A stretch of DNA of 64,000 nt from Acidiphilium sp. (GTDB taxonomy: Bacteria > Pseudomonadota > Alphaproteobacteria > Acetobacterales > Acetobacteraceae), in assembly GCA_028688905.1 (NCBI GenBank), contig JAQTXH010000001.1:294056-358055 (forward strand). Reading direction: 5' to 3'. This document shows, piece by piece, positions 45,839 through 56,546 of this stretch; the first letter of the stretch is position 1, and every line of letters begins with the position of its first letter. The notes under the pieces are model-generated. The model saw only the letters and a program-made list of their open reading frames with translations, was not told where the DNA came from and ran no database searches. The position numbers were made by a program, and so were the translations under genes.

Positions 45839-46993
45839 ATGCTCGATCAAGTGAAAGGTCGATCCGCTGGCGACGTGATGTCGGCCTATCGGGTCCGCAT
45901 TGACGCAGGTACCATTCTGCCCGATCCGGTGCAGCGTCGGGCGGCGGAGCGTTTGCATGAGCTTTGGGGCCGTTTGCGCGGTTACGATCCGCACCCCAAG
46001 GCCCCGCCGAACGGTTGGTTCGGTCGCCTGTTGAACAAAAAGCGCGTCGACGAGGTGCCGGAGGATTATCCGTCCGGCTTGTACCTGGTGGGCGAGGTCG
46101 GGCGCGGCAAATCCATGCTGATGGATATGTTTTTCGATACCGCCCAAGTGCCACGCAAGCGCCGGGTGCATTTCCACGAATTCATGCAGCAGACTCACGC
46201 GCGGCTGCATCGGTTGCGCACCGAGGACCCCGAAAGCGATGCGATCGCCGGCCTGGCCGATGTTATTGCTGAAGAATCGGCATTGTTGTGTTTTGACGAA
46301 TTCCAGATCCACGACATCGGCGACGCGATGATTCTGGCCAAGCTGTTCGAGGCGTTGTTCGCCCGCGCGGTCGTGGTGGTCGCGACCTCGAACACGCTAC
46401 CGGACAATTTATACAAGGACAAACCGGGATACGAAAGCTTCAGGCCCTTCATCGCTCTGCTCAAGCGCCATCTCGATGTGCTGGTGCTCGACGGCGGGAC
46501 GGACTACCGGCTTGAGCGGGTGCGCGGTGCGCGCAACTGGTATGTGCCGGCCGACGTACGGGCGGAACGCGCGCTCGATGACGTGTTCGCCCGCCTGACC
46601 GATGGTGCCGAACCCAAGCCGGAGATCTTGACCGTGTTCGGCCGCAAGTTGCGGGTACCCTATGCCGCTAACGGGGTCGCACGGTTCGATTTTGCCGCAC
46701 TTTGCGCCGAGGCGCTTGGTTCGGGCGATTATCTGGCGCTGGCAACCCATTATGATACTGTTTTGATCGACGCAATCCCGGCATTGTCGCCGGAAAATTT
46801 CGACGAGGCGCGGCGGTTCATCACTTTGGTCGACGCCCTCTACGAACATCACGTAAAACTCTACGCCTCCGCTGCGGCTGAACCAGCGGCACTCTATACG
46901 TCAGGCGAGGGGGCGTCGATTTTCGAGCGCACCGTTTCGCGCCTCGAGGAGATGCGCAGCGAGGCATATTTTGCGTTGCGGCATTTGACGTGA
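45839..46993 (+). CDS. zapE: Cell division protein ZapE (AFG1-like ATPase)
   Basis: A 384-residue AAA-type ATPase of the AFG1/ZapE family. Walker A is GEVGRGKSMLMDMF near 97, followed by VHFHEFMQQTHARLH, the Walker B region LLCFDEFQIHDIGDAM near 150, sensor VVATSNTLPDNLYKDG-type (here ATSNTLPDNLYKD), and a C-terminal DYRLERVRG. In Escherichia coli ZapE acts at the division ring; mitochondrial AFG1 handles damaged inner-membrane proteins. In many alphaproteobacteria zapE is followed by mdh and the suc genes; here sucC follows after 136 bp. Confidence 0.92.
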   Translation: MLDQVKGRSAGDVMSAYRVRIDAGTILPDPVQRRAAERLHELWGRLRGYDPHPKAPPNGWFGRLLNKKRVDEVPEDYPSGLYLVGEVGRGKSMLMDMFFDTAQVPRKRRVHFHEFMQQTHARLHRLRTEDPESDAIAGLADVIAEESALLCFDEFQIHDIGDAMILAKLFEALFARAVVVVATSNTLPDNLYKDKPGYESFRPFIALLKRHLDVLVLDGGTDYRLERVRGARNWYVPADVRAERALDDVFARLTDGAEPKPEILTVFGRKLRVPYAANGVARFDFAALCAEALGSGDYLALATHYDTVLIDAIPALSPENFDEARRFITLVDALYEHHVKLYASAAAEPAALYTSGEGASIFERTVSRLEEMRSEAYFALRHLT

Positions 46994-47129
46994 CGGGCGC
47001 GGTTGCATGGCGATACGGGTTGGTCTAGGCCGCTGATCAAAGGGTCCAAGGCATTAGAAAATACGACGTTTGACGAATGTTTTCAATGACAGGCAGATAA
47101 CAGGCAAATGACCACCGTACGGGGATCTA

Positions 47130-48326
47130 ATGAACATACATGAATATCAGGCCAAGGAACTTCTGAAATCCTATGGCGTCGCGGTGCTGGAAGGGCATGT
47201 GGCCTGGAGCGGTGAGGAAGCAGCTCAGGCGGCGGCAAAATTGCCGGGTCCGATCTATGTTGTGAAGTCGCAGATCCATGCCGGCGGGCGCGGTGCGGGG
47301 CACTTCAAGGACGATCCGCAGGGTAAGGGCGGGGTGCGGCTGGCGAAAAGCGCCGAGGAGGTTGCGGCGGCGGCTGAGGCGATGCTGGGGCATACGCTGA
47401 TCACCAAACAGACCGGTGCGGCCGGGCGCGTGGTGCGGCGCGTGTATGTCGAGGCCGGGTGTGACATCAAACGCGAGTTGTATTTGTCATTGTTGGTGGA
47501 TCGTTCGGTTTCCGAAGTGGTCATCATGGCATCGACCGAGGGCGGCATGGAGATCGAGGAGGTCGCCGAGCACCATCCCGAAAAAATCATGCGGGTCGCG
47601 GTTGATCCGGCGAGCGGGATTTCAGGATTTCATGCCCGCAAGCTGGCATTCGGTCTGGGGTTGGACGCAACGCAGCAAAAGGCTTTCGGCAAATTTGTCG
47701 CGGCGATGTACAAGGCGTTCGTCGCGCTGGATTGCGCGATCGTCGAGATCAATCCGCTGGTGGTGACGGGGGCCGGTGAGATCATCGCGCTGGATGCCAA
47801 GGTGAGTTTCGACGACAACGCGCTGTACCGTCACCCCGATCTCGAAAAATTGCGCGACGAGGCCGAGGAAGACCCCAAGGAACTCGAGGCTGCCAAACAC
47901 AATCTCAACTATGTCGCCCTTGAGGGTTCGATCGGCTGCATGGTGAACGGGGCCGGGCTGGCGATGGCGACGATGGATATCATCAAGCTGTATGGTGCCG
48001 AGCCGGCCAATTTCCTCGATGTCGGCGGCGGGGCGACCAAGGAGCGGGTGACCGCGGCGTTCAAGATCATTCTGTCAGACCCCCATGTCGAAGGTATTCT
48101 GGTCAATATTTTCGGCGGTATCATGCGGTGCGACGTGATCGCGGAAGGGGTGGTGGCGGCGGCGCGCGAAGTGTCGCTCTCGGTGCCGCTGGTGGTGCGG
48201 CTTGAGGGCACCAATGTGCAATTGGGCAAGGATATCCTTTCGAAATCGGGGCTGCCGATCATTGCGGCGGATAATCTGGCGGACGCGGCACAGAAGATTG
48301 TCGCCGCCGTGAAGGAGGCCGCATAA
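47130..48326 (+). CDS. sucC: Succinyl-CoA synthetase, beta subunit
   Basis: The ATP-grasp subunit of the TCA enzyme that makes ATP or GTP from succinyl-CoA. The 398 residues begin [19 protein letters not shown] and include [32 protein letters not shown] with metal ligands, and the glycine-rich [19 protein letters not shown] precedes the ATG. The stop overlaps the sucD start. Malate-CoA ligase has similar sequence, but the neighbouring sucA-sucB-lpd genes support succinyl-CoA synthetase. Confidence 0.95.
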   Translation: MNIHEYQAKELLKSYGVAVLEGHVAWSGEEAAQAAAKLPGPIYVVKSQIHAGGRGAGHFKDDPQGKGGVRLAKSAEEVAAAAEAMLGHTLITKQTGAAGRVVRRVYVEAGCDIKRELYLSLLVDRSVSEVVIMASTEGGMEIEEVAEHHPEKIMRVAVDPASGISGFHARKLAFGLGLDATQQKAFGKFVAAMYKAFVALDCAIVEINPLVVTGAGEIIALDAKVSFDDNALYRHPDLEKLRDEAEEDPKELEAAKHNLNYVALEGSIGCMVNGAGLAMATMDIIKLYGAEPANFLDVGGGATKERVTAAFKIILSDPHVEGILVNIFGGIMRCDVIAEGVVAAAREVSLSVPLVVRLEGTNVQLGKDILSKSGLPIIAADNLADAAQKIVAAVKEAA

Positions 48327-49201
48327 TGGCTATTTTGGTCAATGCCGAAACACGGGTGATCACCCAGGGGTTCACCGGCGCGCAGGGTACGTTCCACTCG
48401 GAGCAGGCGATCGCCTATGGCACCAAGGTGATGGGCGGGGTGACACCGGGCAAAGGCGGCACGCGGCATTTGGATTTGCCGGTGTTCGATACCGTGGCCG
48501 AGGCAAAGCACGTAACCCATGCCGATGCCAGCGCGATTTACGTGCCGCCGCCATTCGCGGCCGATGCGATTCTTGAAGCGATCGACGCTGAAATTGCCCT
48601 GATCGTCTGCATCACCGAAGGTATTCCGGTGCTTGATATGGTGCGGGTTCACCGCGCCCTGGTCGGGTCGAAATCGATTCTGGTCGGGCCGAATTGCCCC
48701 GGGGTGATCACACCGGATGCTTGCAAAATCGGCATTATGCCCGGCCATATTCATAGGCGTGGCAAAATCGGCATCGTTTCGCGCTCGGGCACGCTGACCT
48801 ATGAGGCGGTGGCGCAGACCACGGCGGCAGGGCTGGGGCAGTCGACCTGTGTTGGAATCGGGGGTGATCCGGTCAAGGGACTCGATTTCATTGAGGTTTT
48901 GGAAATGTTTCTCGCCGATGTTGAGACCGAGGCAATGATCATGATCGGAGAAATCGGTGGCCAGAGCGAGATTGACGCAGCGGAATTTCTGGCGCGGCAC
49001 AAAGTGAAAAAGCCGGTGGTGGGGTTCATTGCGGGCATCACGGCACCGGCAGGGCGGCGCATGGGTCATGCAGGCGCGGTGATTTCAGGTGGCCGTGATA
49101 CCGCGGGTGCGAAGATCGAGGCGATGAAAATTGCGGGCATCCACGTTGCCGACAGTCCTGCCTCACTCGGTTCGACCATGGTTAAGGCGTTGCGCGCATA
49201 G
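48326..49201 (+). CDS. sucD: Succinyl-CoA synthetase, alpha subunit
   Basis: The CoA-binding, phosphohistidine-bearing partner of SucC. In 291 residues, [17 protein letters not shown] is the CoA site, [10 protein letters not shown] and [15 protein letters not shown] (here [11 protein letters not shown]) are the ligase motifs, and the catalytic histidine lies in [13 protein letters not shown] near residue 246. It starts on the last base of sucC. The 168 bp to sucA contain no gene or clear terminator. Confidence 0.96.
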   Translation: MAILVNAETRVITQGFTGAQGTFHSEQAIAYGTKVMGGVTPGKGGTRHLDLPVFDTVAEAKHVTHADASAIYVPPPFAADAILEAIDAEIALIVCITEGIPVLDMVRVHRALVGSKSILVGPNCPGVITPDACKIGIMPGHIHRRGKIGIVSRSGTLTYEAVAQTTAAGLGQSTCVGIGGDPVKGLDFIEVLEMFLADVETEAMIMIGEIGGQSEIDAAEFLARHKVKKPVVGFIAGITAPAGRRMGHAGAVISGGRDTAGAKIEAMKIAGIHVADSPASLGSTMVKALRA

Positions 49202-49369
49202 GTCGGGGGGTAGCCGTGCATTTCATGCGTGCCAAGCATCCCAGCCCGGTGCAGCTACGGTGCAATAGCGGCGGTGATTGCACTATGTCATCCGTGTCAA
49301 CTGTGCAACGCGGCTTGAACACTCAGGTTGCCCCATCGATAGGCCGATTCTGGCCGAAGGATTTCTGAT

Positions 49370-52216
49370 ATGGCTGGTATGGATATTCTGGCGACGGCGA
49401 TGAATGGCGGTAATGCGGCGTTCATCGCCGATCTTTACGCCAAGTGGGTTGAAACACCCGACAGGGTCGATCCCGATTTTGCCGCGCTCTTCGCCTCGTT
49501 GGGCGACGAGGCAAAATCGATCCTGAGCGATGCCGCCGGCGCATCCTGGGCCCCGCGACCGAGGGATTCCGGTGCCGAGGCGGCAAAATCCGCGGCGGTC
49601 GGCGTGCCGGTTTCACGCCAGGCGACACTCGATTCGATCCGTGCGCTGATGTTCATCCGCGCCTATCGAGTGCGCGGTCACCTTGAAGCCGATCTTGATC
49701 CCCTCGGGCTGAAGCGGCAGGGGCACCACCCGGAACTTGACCCTGCCAGCTACGGCTTCACCGACGCCGATTTAGACCGGTCTATTTTTATCGACATGGT
49801 GCTTGGCCGCGAAACCGCGACGATGCGCGAGATCATCGGCATTTTGCGCGAAAGCTATTGCGGCAAAATCGCCGTCGAATTCATGCACATCCAGGACCCG
49901 GAGCAAAAATCCTGGATCCAGCGCCGGATCGAGGGTGCGCCGTGGCGTGGCACGCTCTCCAAGGATGAGAAAACCACAATTCTTCGGCATCTGACCGAGG
50001 CCGAAGGGTTCGAAACCTTTTGCCAGCGGCGCTATGTCGGCACCAAACGGTTCGGGCTTGAGGGTGCGGAAAGCACGATCCCGGCGCTCCACCGGATTAT
50101 TGAAACGGCGGCGAGCGACGGCGTGACCGAAATCGCGATCGGCATGCCCCACCGGGGGCGGTTGAATACGCTGGTCAATATCGTGAAAAAGCCGTTTACC
50201 GCGCTGTTTTCCGAGTTTGGCGGCGAGAGCTTCAAACCGGATGCGGTTCAGGGTTCGGGGGACGTCAAATATCACCTTGGAACCTCGACCGACGTGTCGA
50301 TCGGGGGGAATCAGGTGCATCTATCGCTGCAACCCAACCCGTCGCATCTTGAAGCGGTCGATCCGGTCGTGGTGGGCAAGGTGCGGGCGCGGCAGGATAT
50401 GTCGGGCGACACCCGGGGCCGCCGTTCGGTGATGGCCATACTGATGCACGGCGACGCCGCGTTCGCCGGCCAGGGCCTGGTTTATGAAACCCTCGCGATG
50501 AGCCAGTTGATCGGCTATCGTATCGGCGGGACCATTCACATTGTCGTCAATAACCAGATCGGTTTCACCACGGTACCGGCGCACGCCTATTCCGGACTCT
50601 ACTGCACGGATGTCGCGAAATCGGTGCAATCGCCGATTTTTCATGTGAACGGCGATGACCCGGAAGCGGTCGTGTTTGTTGCCCAGCTCGCGACCGAGTT
50701 CCGCCAGACATTCGCGGTCGATGTCGTGATCGATCTCGTGTGCTACCGCCGTCATGGTCATAACGAGACCGATGAACCAGCCTTCACCCAGCCGATGATG
50801 TATCAGGCGATCCGCGCGCTCAAAACCACCCGCACGCTGTACGCCGAACACCTCGCCGCGGAAGGCGCGTTGAGCGTTGCCCAGGCCCACCAGATGCACC
50901 AGGACTTCATCGCCACACTGGAAGACGCCTACAAGGCGGCGAGCGGCTACAAGCCAAACAAGGCGGACTGGTTGGAAGGCCATTGGGCCGGATTGAATTC
51001 CTCGCGCGATGAAGAGGGCGAAACCGAGGAACCGACGGCGATTTCGCTCGAAACCCTGCGGATGATTGGCCGTGCGTTGGCGACCGTGCCGGGCAATTTC
51101 GATCTCAACCCCAAAATTGCCCGCCAGTTGGACGCCAAACACGAAGCCATTGAAAGCGGCGCAGGGATCGACTGGGCGACCGGCGAGGCGCTGGGCTTCG
51201 GCTCCTTGCTGCTCGATGGCCACAGGGTGCGGCTGTCCGGCGAGGATTGCCAGCGCGGCACTTTCAGCCAGCGACACGCGGTGCTGATCGATCAGACCAA
51301 CCAGAACGAGTACGTGCCACTCAACAATATTCGTGAAGATCAAGCCAAGATCGAGATTTTCAACTCGTTGTTGTCCGAAGCCGGCGTGCTCGGTTTCGAA
51401 TATGGCTATTCGGTTGCTGACCCGCGTACCCTGGTGCTGTGGGAAGGCCAGTTTGGCGATTTCGCCAATGGCGCGCAGGTGATCATCGATCAGTTCATCG
51501 CCGCCGGCGAAAGCAAATGGCTGCGGATGTCGGGCCTGACCCTGTTGCTGCCCCACGGCTATGAAGGCCAGGGGCCGGAACATTCCTCGGCCCGGCCGGA
51601 GCGGTTTTTGCAATTGTGCGCCGAGAACAACATGGCGGTGTGCAATATCACCACGCCGGCCAACTACTTTCACGCGCTGCGCCGGCAACTCAAGCGGAAC
51701 TTCCGCAAGCCGCTGATCATCATGACGCCGAAATCGCTGTTGCGGCACAAACTGGCGGTGTCCACGCTCGATGAAATGAGCAACGGCTCGTCGTTCCGGA
51801 CCGTTATTCCGGAGATCGAGGCGCTGGTACCGCCGGAACAGGTGAAGCGTGTGGTGATTTGCTCGGGCAAGGTGTATTATGATTTGTTATCCGAACGGCG
51901 CGAGCGGGGCATAACCGATGTTGCCATCGTGAGGTTGGAGCAATTTTATCCATTTCCCAAAAAAGCGCTGAAAACCGCGACCGAGATGTACTCTGGTGCC
52001 GCGGTCATCTGGTGCCAGGAGGAGCCTGAGAATATGGGGGGCTGGCACTTCGTCGACCGGCGAATCGAGCACGCGCTCGCATGTCTCGGCGATGCGATGG
52101 CGGCAAAGCGCCCGGTGTTCGTCGGCCGCAAACCGGCGGCGAGCCCGGCGACGGGTCTTGCTAAAACGCACGCTGCCGAGCAGGTGGCTCTGGTCAAAGA
52201 AGCACTCGGCGTCTGA
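49370..52216 (+). CDS. sucA: 2-oxoglutarate dehydrogenase E1 component
   Basis: Thiamine-diphosphate decarboxylase of the 2-oxoglutarate dehydrogenase complex. The 948 residues include the short N-terminal SucA helix (AAFIADLYAKWVETPDRVDPDF) that docks on E2. They also include GMPHRGRLN, HLGTSTDVSIGGNQVHLSL, the ThDP signature GDAAFAGQG through VNNQIGFTT, and the transketolase-like LLPHGYEGQGPEHSSAR. Length and motifs are standard. It forms an operon with sucB (24 bp gap) and lpd. Confidence 0.97.
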   Translation: MAGMDILATAMNGGNAAFIADLYAKWVETPDRVDPDFAALFASLGDEAKSILSDAAGASWAPRPRDSGAEAAKSAAVGVPVSRQATLDSIRALMFIRAYRVRGHLEADLDPLGLKRQGHHPELDPASYGFTDADLDRSIFIDMVLGRETATMREIIGILRESYCGKIAVEFMHIQDPEQKSWIQRRIEGAPWRGTLSKDEKTTILRHLTEAEGFETFCQRRYVGTKRFGLEGAESTIPALHRIIETAASDGVTEIAIGMPHRGRLNTLVNIVKKPFTALFSEFGGESFKPDAVQGSGDVKYHLGTSTDVSIGGNQVHLSLQPNPSHLEAVDPVVVGKVRARQDMSGDTRGRRSVMAILMHGDAAFAGQGLVYETLAMSQLIGYRIGGTIHIVVNNQIGFTTVPAHAYSGLYCTDVAKSVQSPIFHVNGDDPEAVVFVAQLATEFRQTFAVDVVIDLVCYRRHGHNETDEPAFTQPMMYQAIRALKTTRTLYAEHLAAEGALSVAQAHQMHQDFIATLEDAYKAASGYKPNKADWLEGHWAGLNSSRDEEGETEEPTAISLETLRMIGRALATVPGNFDLNPKIARQLDAKHEAIESGAGIDWATGEALGFGSLLLDGHRVRLSGEDCQRGTFSQRHAVLIDQTNQNEYVPLNNIREDQAKIEIFNSLLSEAGVLGFEYGYSVADPRTLVLWEGQFGDFANGAQVIIDQFIAAGESKWLRMSGLTLLLPHGYEGQGPEHSSARPERFLQLCAENNMAVCNITTPANYFHALRRQLKRNFRKPLIIMTPKSLLRHKLAVSTLDEMSNGSSFRTVIPEIEALVPPEQVKRVVICSGKVYYDLLSERRERGITDVAIVRLEQFYPFPKKALKTATEMYSGAAVIWCQEEPENMGGWHFVDRRIEHALACLGDAMAAKRPVFVGRKPAASPATGLAKTHAAEQVALVKEALGV

Positions 52217-52239
52217 TCCGCCGACAGGAGAGGTAACAC

Positions 52240-53493
52240 ATGTCCACCGAAATCAAGGTTCCAACTCTGGGCGAGAGCGTCACCACGGCGACGGTCGCGC
52301 GCTGGATCAAGAAAGCCGGCGATCGGGTCGAGCGCGACGAGGCCGTCGTCGAACTGGAAACCGACAAGGTTACGGTGGAGGTCAACGCGCCGGAAGCCGG
52401 CACGATCGAAGCGATCGCCGCTGAGGAGGGGGTCGAGGTTGAAGTGGGAGCGCTGCTCGGGACGATCGGTACCGGGGCCGGCGCTGGTGCTGGAACCGGT
52501 GTTGCCGCAGGAGCGACAAACACCGAAGCCAAACCGGCCGCGAAACCTGCCGCCAATCCATCTGCCGGTATCAACCAACCGCCGCCGCCGTCCGGTCCGG
52601 TATCGCGCGGCGATCACGCGCCGATGCCGGCGGCCCAAAAAATGATGACCGAGCAAAAAGTGGCACCCGGGCAGATTGGTCAGGGGTCGGGCAAGGACGG
52701 ACGCGTCACCAAGGGCGATGTCATCGCGTTTCTCGAAAAACCGGCGGCAAAGCCAGCTCCTGCTGCGCCCAAGGCGGCTCGCACCGACGATGTGCGTGAG
52801 GAACGGGTAAAAATGACCCGTCTGCGCCGGACCATCGCGTCGCGGTTGAAGGAAGCGCAGAATAACGCGGCGATGCTGACCACCTTCAACGAGGTGGACA
52901 TGAGCGCCGTGATGGCGCTGCGTTCGGAATACAAGGACGCGTTCGAGAAGAAGCATAACGGCGTGCGACTCGGTTTCATGAGCTTTTTCGTCAAGGCCTG
53001 CGTTGCCGCGCTGCGTGAATTCCCGGCGGTGAATGCCGAGATTGATGGCGACGACATCATCTATAAAAACTTCGTCAATATGGGCATCGCCGTCAGTAGT
53101 CCGAACGGGCTGGTGGTGCCGGTGCTGCGCGATGCCGACAAAATGAGTTTCCCCCAGATTGAGGGTGCCATTGCCGGGTTCGGCAAGCGGGCGCGCGACG
53201 GGGCCTTGAAGCTTGATGAATTGTCGGGAGGCACCTTCTCGATCACCAACGGCGGGGTGTTCGGCTCGCTGATGTCGACCCCGATTTTGAACCCGCCGCA
53301 GTCGGCAATCATGGGAATGCACAAAATCCAGGACCGGCCCATGGCGATTGGGGGCAAGGTCGAAATTCGGCCGATGATGTATCTGGCGGTGTCGTACGAC
53401 CATCGCATCATCGACGGTCGCGAAGCGGTTTCGTTTCTGGTGCGGGTCAAGGAAAGCATCGAGGACCCACGCCGGTTGATGCTGGAAATCTGA
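52240..53493 (+). CDS. sucB: Dihydrolipoyllysine succinyltransferase (E2)
   Basis: The core of the 2-oxoglutarate dehydrogenase complex. A single lipoyl domain (about 1-80) carries the lipoylated lysine in [12 protein letters not shown]. An Ala/Pro-rich linker follows, then an E1/E3-binding domain with [15 protein letters not shown], and the catalytic domain from about 185 ending with the active-site histidine in [17 protein letters not shown]. The 417-residue length is usual. AGGAGAGG lies close before the ATG. Confidence 0.96.
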   Translation: MSTEIKVPTLGESVTTATVARWIKKAGDRVERDEAVVELETDKVTVEVNAPEAGTIEAIAAEEGVEVEVGALLGTIGTGAGAGAGTGVAAGATNTEAKPAAKPAANPSAGINQPPPPSGPVSRGDHAPMPAAQKMMTEQKVAPGQIGQGSGKDGRVTKGDVIAFLEKPAAKPAPAAPKAARTDDVREERVKMTRLRRTIASRLKEAQNNAAMLTTFNEVDMSAVMALRSEYKDAFEKKHNGVRLGFMSFFVKACVAALREFPAVNAEIDGDDIIYKNFVNMGIAVSSPNGLVVPVLRDADKMSFPQIEGAIAGFGKRARDGALKLDELSGGTFSITNGGVFGSLMSTPILNPPQSAIMGMHKIQDRPMAIGGKVEIRPMMYLAVSYDHRIIDGREAVSFLVRVKESIEDPRRLMLEI

Positions 53494-53578
53494 CGCCGGA
53501 CGACTGGCGGATGTTGGGTTCTCTGGCACAAAAAGAGAACCGCTTGCTACTGTCTCTGCTTTTCTGAAGGGGGTTCTC

Positions 53579-54970
53579 ATGGCCGAACAATACGACGTCA
53601 TCGTGATCGGCGGCGGTCCGGGCGGCTATGTCTGCGCGATCCGCGCGGCGCAACTGGGTATGAAGGTGGCCTGCGTCGAAAAACGCGGAACGCTGGGCGG
53701 CACCTGTCTTAACGTGGGGTGCATTCCCTCGAAGGCGTTGCTGCAATCGTCGGAGAATTACCATGCGCTGCTGCACGGCTTTGCCGCGCACGGAGTCATG
53801 GCCAAGGAGGTTTCGTTCGATTTGCCAAAAATGATGGGGCATAAGGACGAGGTGGTTGGCGCGAATGTGAAAGGTGTCGAGTTTCTGTTCAAGAAGAACA
53901 AGATCACCTGGATCAAGGGGGTGGCTTCGTTCAAATCCGCGGGCAGCGTAACGGTCGGTGACAAGGAATATGCCGCAAAGCATATCGTCATCGCGACCGG
54001 CAGCGAGAGCGTGCCGCTGCAGGGTGTCGAAGTCGATGAAAAATCCATCGTTACCTCGACCGGTGCCATTGCGCTGGAGAGTGTACCGAAGCATCTGGTC
54101 GTGATCGGCGGCGGCTATATCGGGCTGGAGCTTGGCAGCGTGTGGCGGCGATTGGGCGCGGAGGTCACGGTGGTCGAGTTTCTCGATCGTCTGGTGCCGA
54201 CGATGGACGGTGAAATCGCCACCGCGTTTCAGAAAATTCTTGTCAAATCGGGCGTGAAATTCAAGCTGGGCACTAAGGTGACGGGAGCGGTCAAGACCGG
54301 TTCGGGGGTTTCGCTCACGCTGGAACCCGCCAAGGGCGGTTCCGCAGAAACATTGGACGCCGATGTCGTGCTGGTTGCGATCGGCCGGCGCGCCCATACG
54401 GAGGCGCTCGGCCTTGATGCGGTCGGCGTCGCCATCGATGAGCGCGGCCGGGTCAAGACCGACGGTCATTTTGCCACCAATATCCCCGGCATCTACGCGA
54501 TCGGCGACGTCATTGCCGGGCCGATGCTGGCGCACAAGGCCGAGGAAGAAGGTGTCGCTCTCGCCGAATTGCTCGCCGGCCAAGCCGGGCATGTGAACTA
54601 CGGCGCTATCCCCGGCGTGGTATACACATGGCCGGAAGTCGCCTCGGTCGGTAAGACCGAGGAGGAACTGAAGGCCGAGGGTGCCGCCTATAAAGTCGGA
54701 AAATTTCCGTTTATGGCGAACGGTCGCGCCCGCGCGATGGGCGACACCGATGGATTCGTCAAAATCCTAGCTGACCGGACGACGGACAAGTTGCTTGGGG
54801 TCCATATCATCGGGCCGGACGCCGGAACGATGATTGCCGAACTGGTTCTGGCCATCGAATTCGGGGCTTCCGCTGAAGACATCGCGCGTACCAGCCATGC
54901 GCATCCAACTTTGAACGAAGCGGTGAAAGAGGCGGCGATGGCGGTGGATGGCTGGGCGATCCATATCTGA
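53579..54970 (+). CDS. lpd: Dihydrolipoyl dehydrogenase (E3)
   Basis: FAD enzyme that reoxidises dihydrolipoamide with NAD. In 463 residues: the FAD loop [19 protein letters not shown], the redox disulfide [16 protein letters not shown], the NAD loop [34 protein letters not shown], and the C-terminal catalytic His-Glu in [14 protein letters not shown]. It is the last suc-operon gene. A lpd in this place usually serves the 2-oxoglutarate complex. Confidence 0.97.
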   Translation: MAEQYDVIVIGGGPGGYVCAIRAAQLGMKVACVEKRGTLGGTCLNVGCIPSKALLQSSENYHALLHGFAAHGVMAKEVSFDLPKMMGHKDEVVGANVKGVEFLFKKNKITWIKGVASFKSAGSVTVGDKEYAAKHIVIATGSESVPLQGVEVDEKSIVTSTGAIALESVPKHLVVIGGGYIGLELGSVWRRLGAEVTVVEFLDRLVPTMDGEIATAFQKILVKSGVKFKLGTKVTGAVKTGSGVSLTLEPAKGGSAETLDADVVLVAIGRRAHTEALGLDAVGVAIDERGRVKTDGHFATNIPGIYAIGDVIAGPMLAHKAEEEGVALAELLAGQAGHVNYGAIPGVVYTWPEVASVGKTEEELKAEGAAYKVGKFPFMANGRARAMGDTDGFVKILADRTTDKLLGVHIIGPDAGTMIAELVLAIEFGASAEDIARTSHAHPTLNEAVKEAAMAVDGWAIHI

Positions 54971-55229
54971 CCACATACTCATGCCCTACTCATGCCCTGC
55001 GAGAGCGCGGGGTGGGGCAGGGTTTGAAGGGGTGAAATGCGATCTTTTTCGTTTGCCCCCTTGAGTTGCCGCACGCGAATCACCAAAATTTAATAAGACG
55101 GGAATATTTGGCGGTTGCGGGTTTGGGCGGCGTTGTGACTCTCCTTGCGAGAGGCGGGTAGCGTATCGTCTCCCAACCGGCGGGAACCGGCGTCTGGTCG
55201 TTTAATTTGTTGCGGGAGATGGTCACCCC

Positions 55230-56546
55230 TTGCGCCGCGCACGTCATTTTGAAACGACGGCTTTGGATTGTCGGAGCGATGTTCGCCAAAGTGACGCATG
55301 GGAGCGATTCGAGGCGTTCGATTGGGGTACGACGGCGCTTGGTCCTGTCGAAGCTTGGTCTGCCGCGCGGTTGGCGGCGATCGATCTGGCGCTGCGTTCG
55401 CGTTTGGCAATTGCGACCTGTTGGGGCGCAAACAGCATTTTGATTTGCAATGACGCCTGGGCCGTGTTTGCGGGCGCGGATCATGCAGGAATGCTGGGGT
55501 GTGGCGTTGAACAGGCGTTTCCCGATGTTTCCGCGTTTGAAAGTTCTGTACTCGATCGGGTTCGGCGCGGCGAATCGCTGGTCTATCCCGATCAGGAAGC
55601 GGATCTGCCTCGTGGTGGCCTTCGTAAGCGGTTTAGGTTCAGTGTCAGCCTAAGTCCTGTTGCCGATGGGCCGCGTCAGCCCGGCGGTATTATTGCGGTT
55701 ATCACGGATATCGACGAGGTCGTTGCCTGCCCTGAGCCTTCGGCACGAGGGGTGGGGCAAGCCGAAAAAATGGAGGCAATCGGCGATTTTGCCGGTGGCA
55801 TTGCCCATGATTTCAACAACTTGCTGACGGGTATTATCGGCAACATGGAAATGTTGGGTACCCGATTGGCACAAGGCGATGTGGCCTCTGCCGAGACCTA
55901 TCTGGAAGGTGCCCGAACCGCTGCGAGCCGGGCTGCCCGGCTGACCGGGCGATTGCTGGCGCTTTCGCGACGGCAGGCGTTGTCGCCGGCTCCAGTTCCG
56001 GTGGCCGCGTTTCTGCTCGACGTGGAAGAGTTGATCGGCCACGCGGTTGGCGCAGATATCAAAGTGCAGACGCGCTGTCTGAACCCTCTTTTGAGCACCT
56101 ATTGCGATAGCACCCAACTCGAAAACGCGTTGCTCAGCCTTGCGGTCAATGCCCGGGATGCGATGCCCGATGGGGGATTCCTCACCATTGAGGCCGACGA
56201 TATGACGCCTGAAGTCCTCTGTTTGGCTGACGCCGGTTTGGTGGGCAACCCTATCGTTCTGACGATTGCCGATACCGGCATCGGTATGAGCGACGACGTT
56301 GCAGCGCACGCCTTCGACCCGTTTTTTACGACCAAATCCGGAGGTCCGGGCACCGGCCTCGGCCTTTCGATGGTTTATGGATTTATCAAACAATCGGGTG
56401 GTCACATCGACGTCACCAGCCGACCTGGGGGCGGCACGACAATCCGGTTATTCCTGCCACGGGATGTGAGCGCGGTGTTAGCGGCCGACTCGGCTTCGGT
56501 GTGGCGGGTTGACCATGGCGAGCGGGTCAAGACGATCGATTGTTGA
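55230..56546 (+). CDS. Sensor histidine kinase (PAS-type input, no receiver)
   Basis: A 438-residue soluble kinase. An N-terminal PAS-like region (about 30-170; [25 protein letters not shown]) is followed by the phospho-acceptor H-box [21 protein letters not shown] near 190. The N-box [19 protein letters not shown]-boxes [10 protein letters not shown] and [12 protein letters not shown], and the end [12 protein letters not shown] complete a standard ATPase domain. No membrane segment and no response-regulator gene are adjacent, so it is an orphan here. The start is TTG with GGGAGAT about ten bases before; it is uncertain. Its 3' end overlaps the opposite gene by 20 bp. Confidence 0.8.
   Translation: MRRARHFETTALDCRSDVRQSDAWERFEAFDWGTTALGPVEAWSAARLAAIDLALRSRLAIATCWGANSILICNDAWAVFAGADHAGMLGCGVEQAFPDVSAFESSVLDRVRRGESLVYPDQEADLPRGGLRKRFRFSVSLSPVADGPRQPGGIIAVITDIDEVVACPEPSARGVGQAEKMEAIGDFAGGIAHDFNNLLTGIIGNMEMLGTRLAQGDVASAETYLEGARTAASRAARLTGRLLALSRRQALSPAPVPVAAFLLDVEELIGHAVGADIKVQTRCLNPLLSTYCDSTQLENALLSLAVNARDAMPDGGFLTIEADDMTPEVLCLADAGLVGNPIVLTIADTGIGMSDDVAAHAFDPFFTTKSGGPGTGLGLSMVYGFIKQSGGHIDVTSRPGGGTTIRLFLPRDVSAVLAADSASVWRVDHGERVKTIDC

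Noticed and set aside
45648..45854. Possible 68-codon small basic protein containing the 15-bp repeats
   Set aside because: No ribosome site or family, overlaps the zapE start, and the repeat explains its regular sequence.
47130..49201. Malate-CoA ligase (mtkA/mtkB) instead of sucC/sucD
   Set aside because: The pair is directly followed by sucA-sucB-lpd, the normal TCA setting, and no serine-cycle genes are present.
55080..55484. Minus-strand frames upstream of and over the histidine kinase start
   Set aside because: Low-complexity composition and overlap with a well-supported plus-strand gene; no motif.
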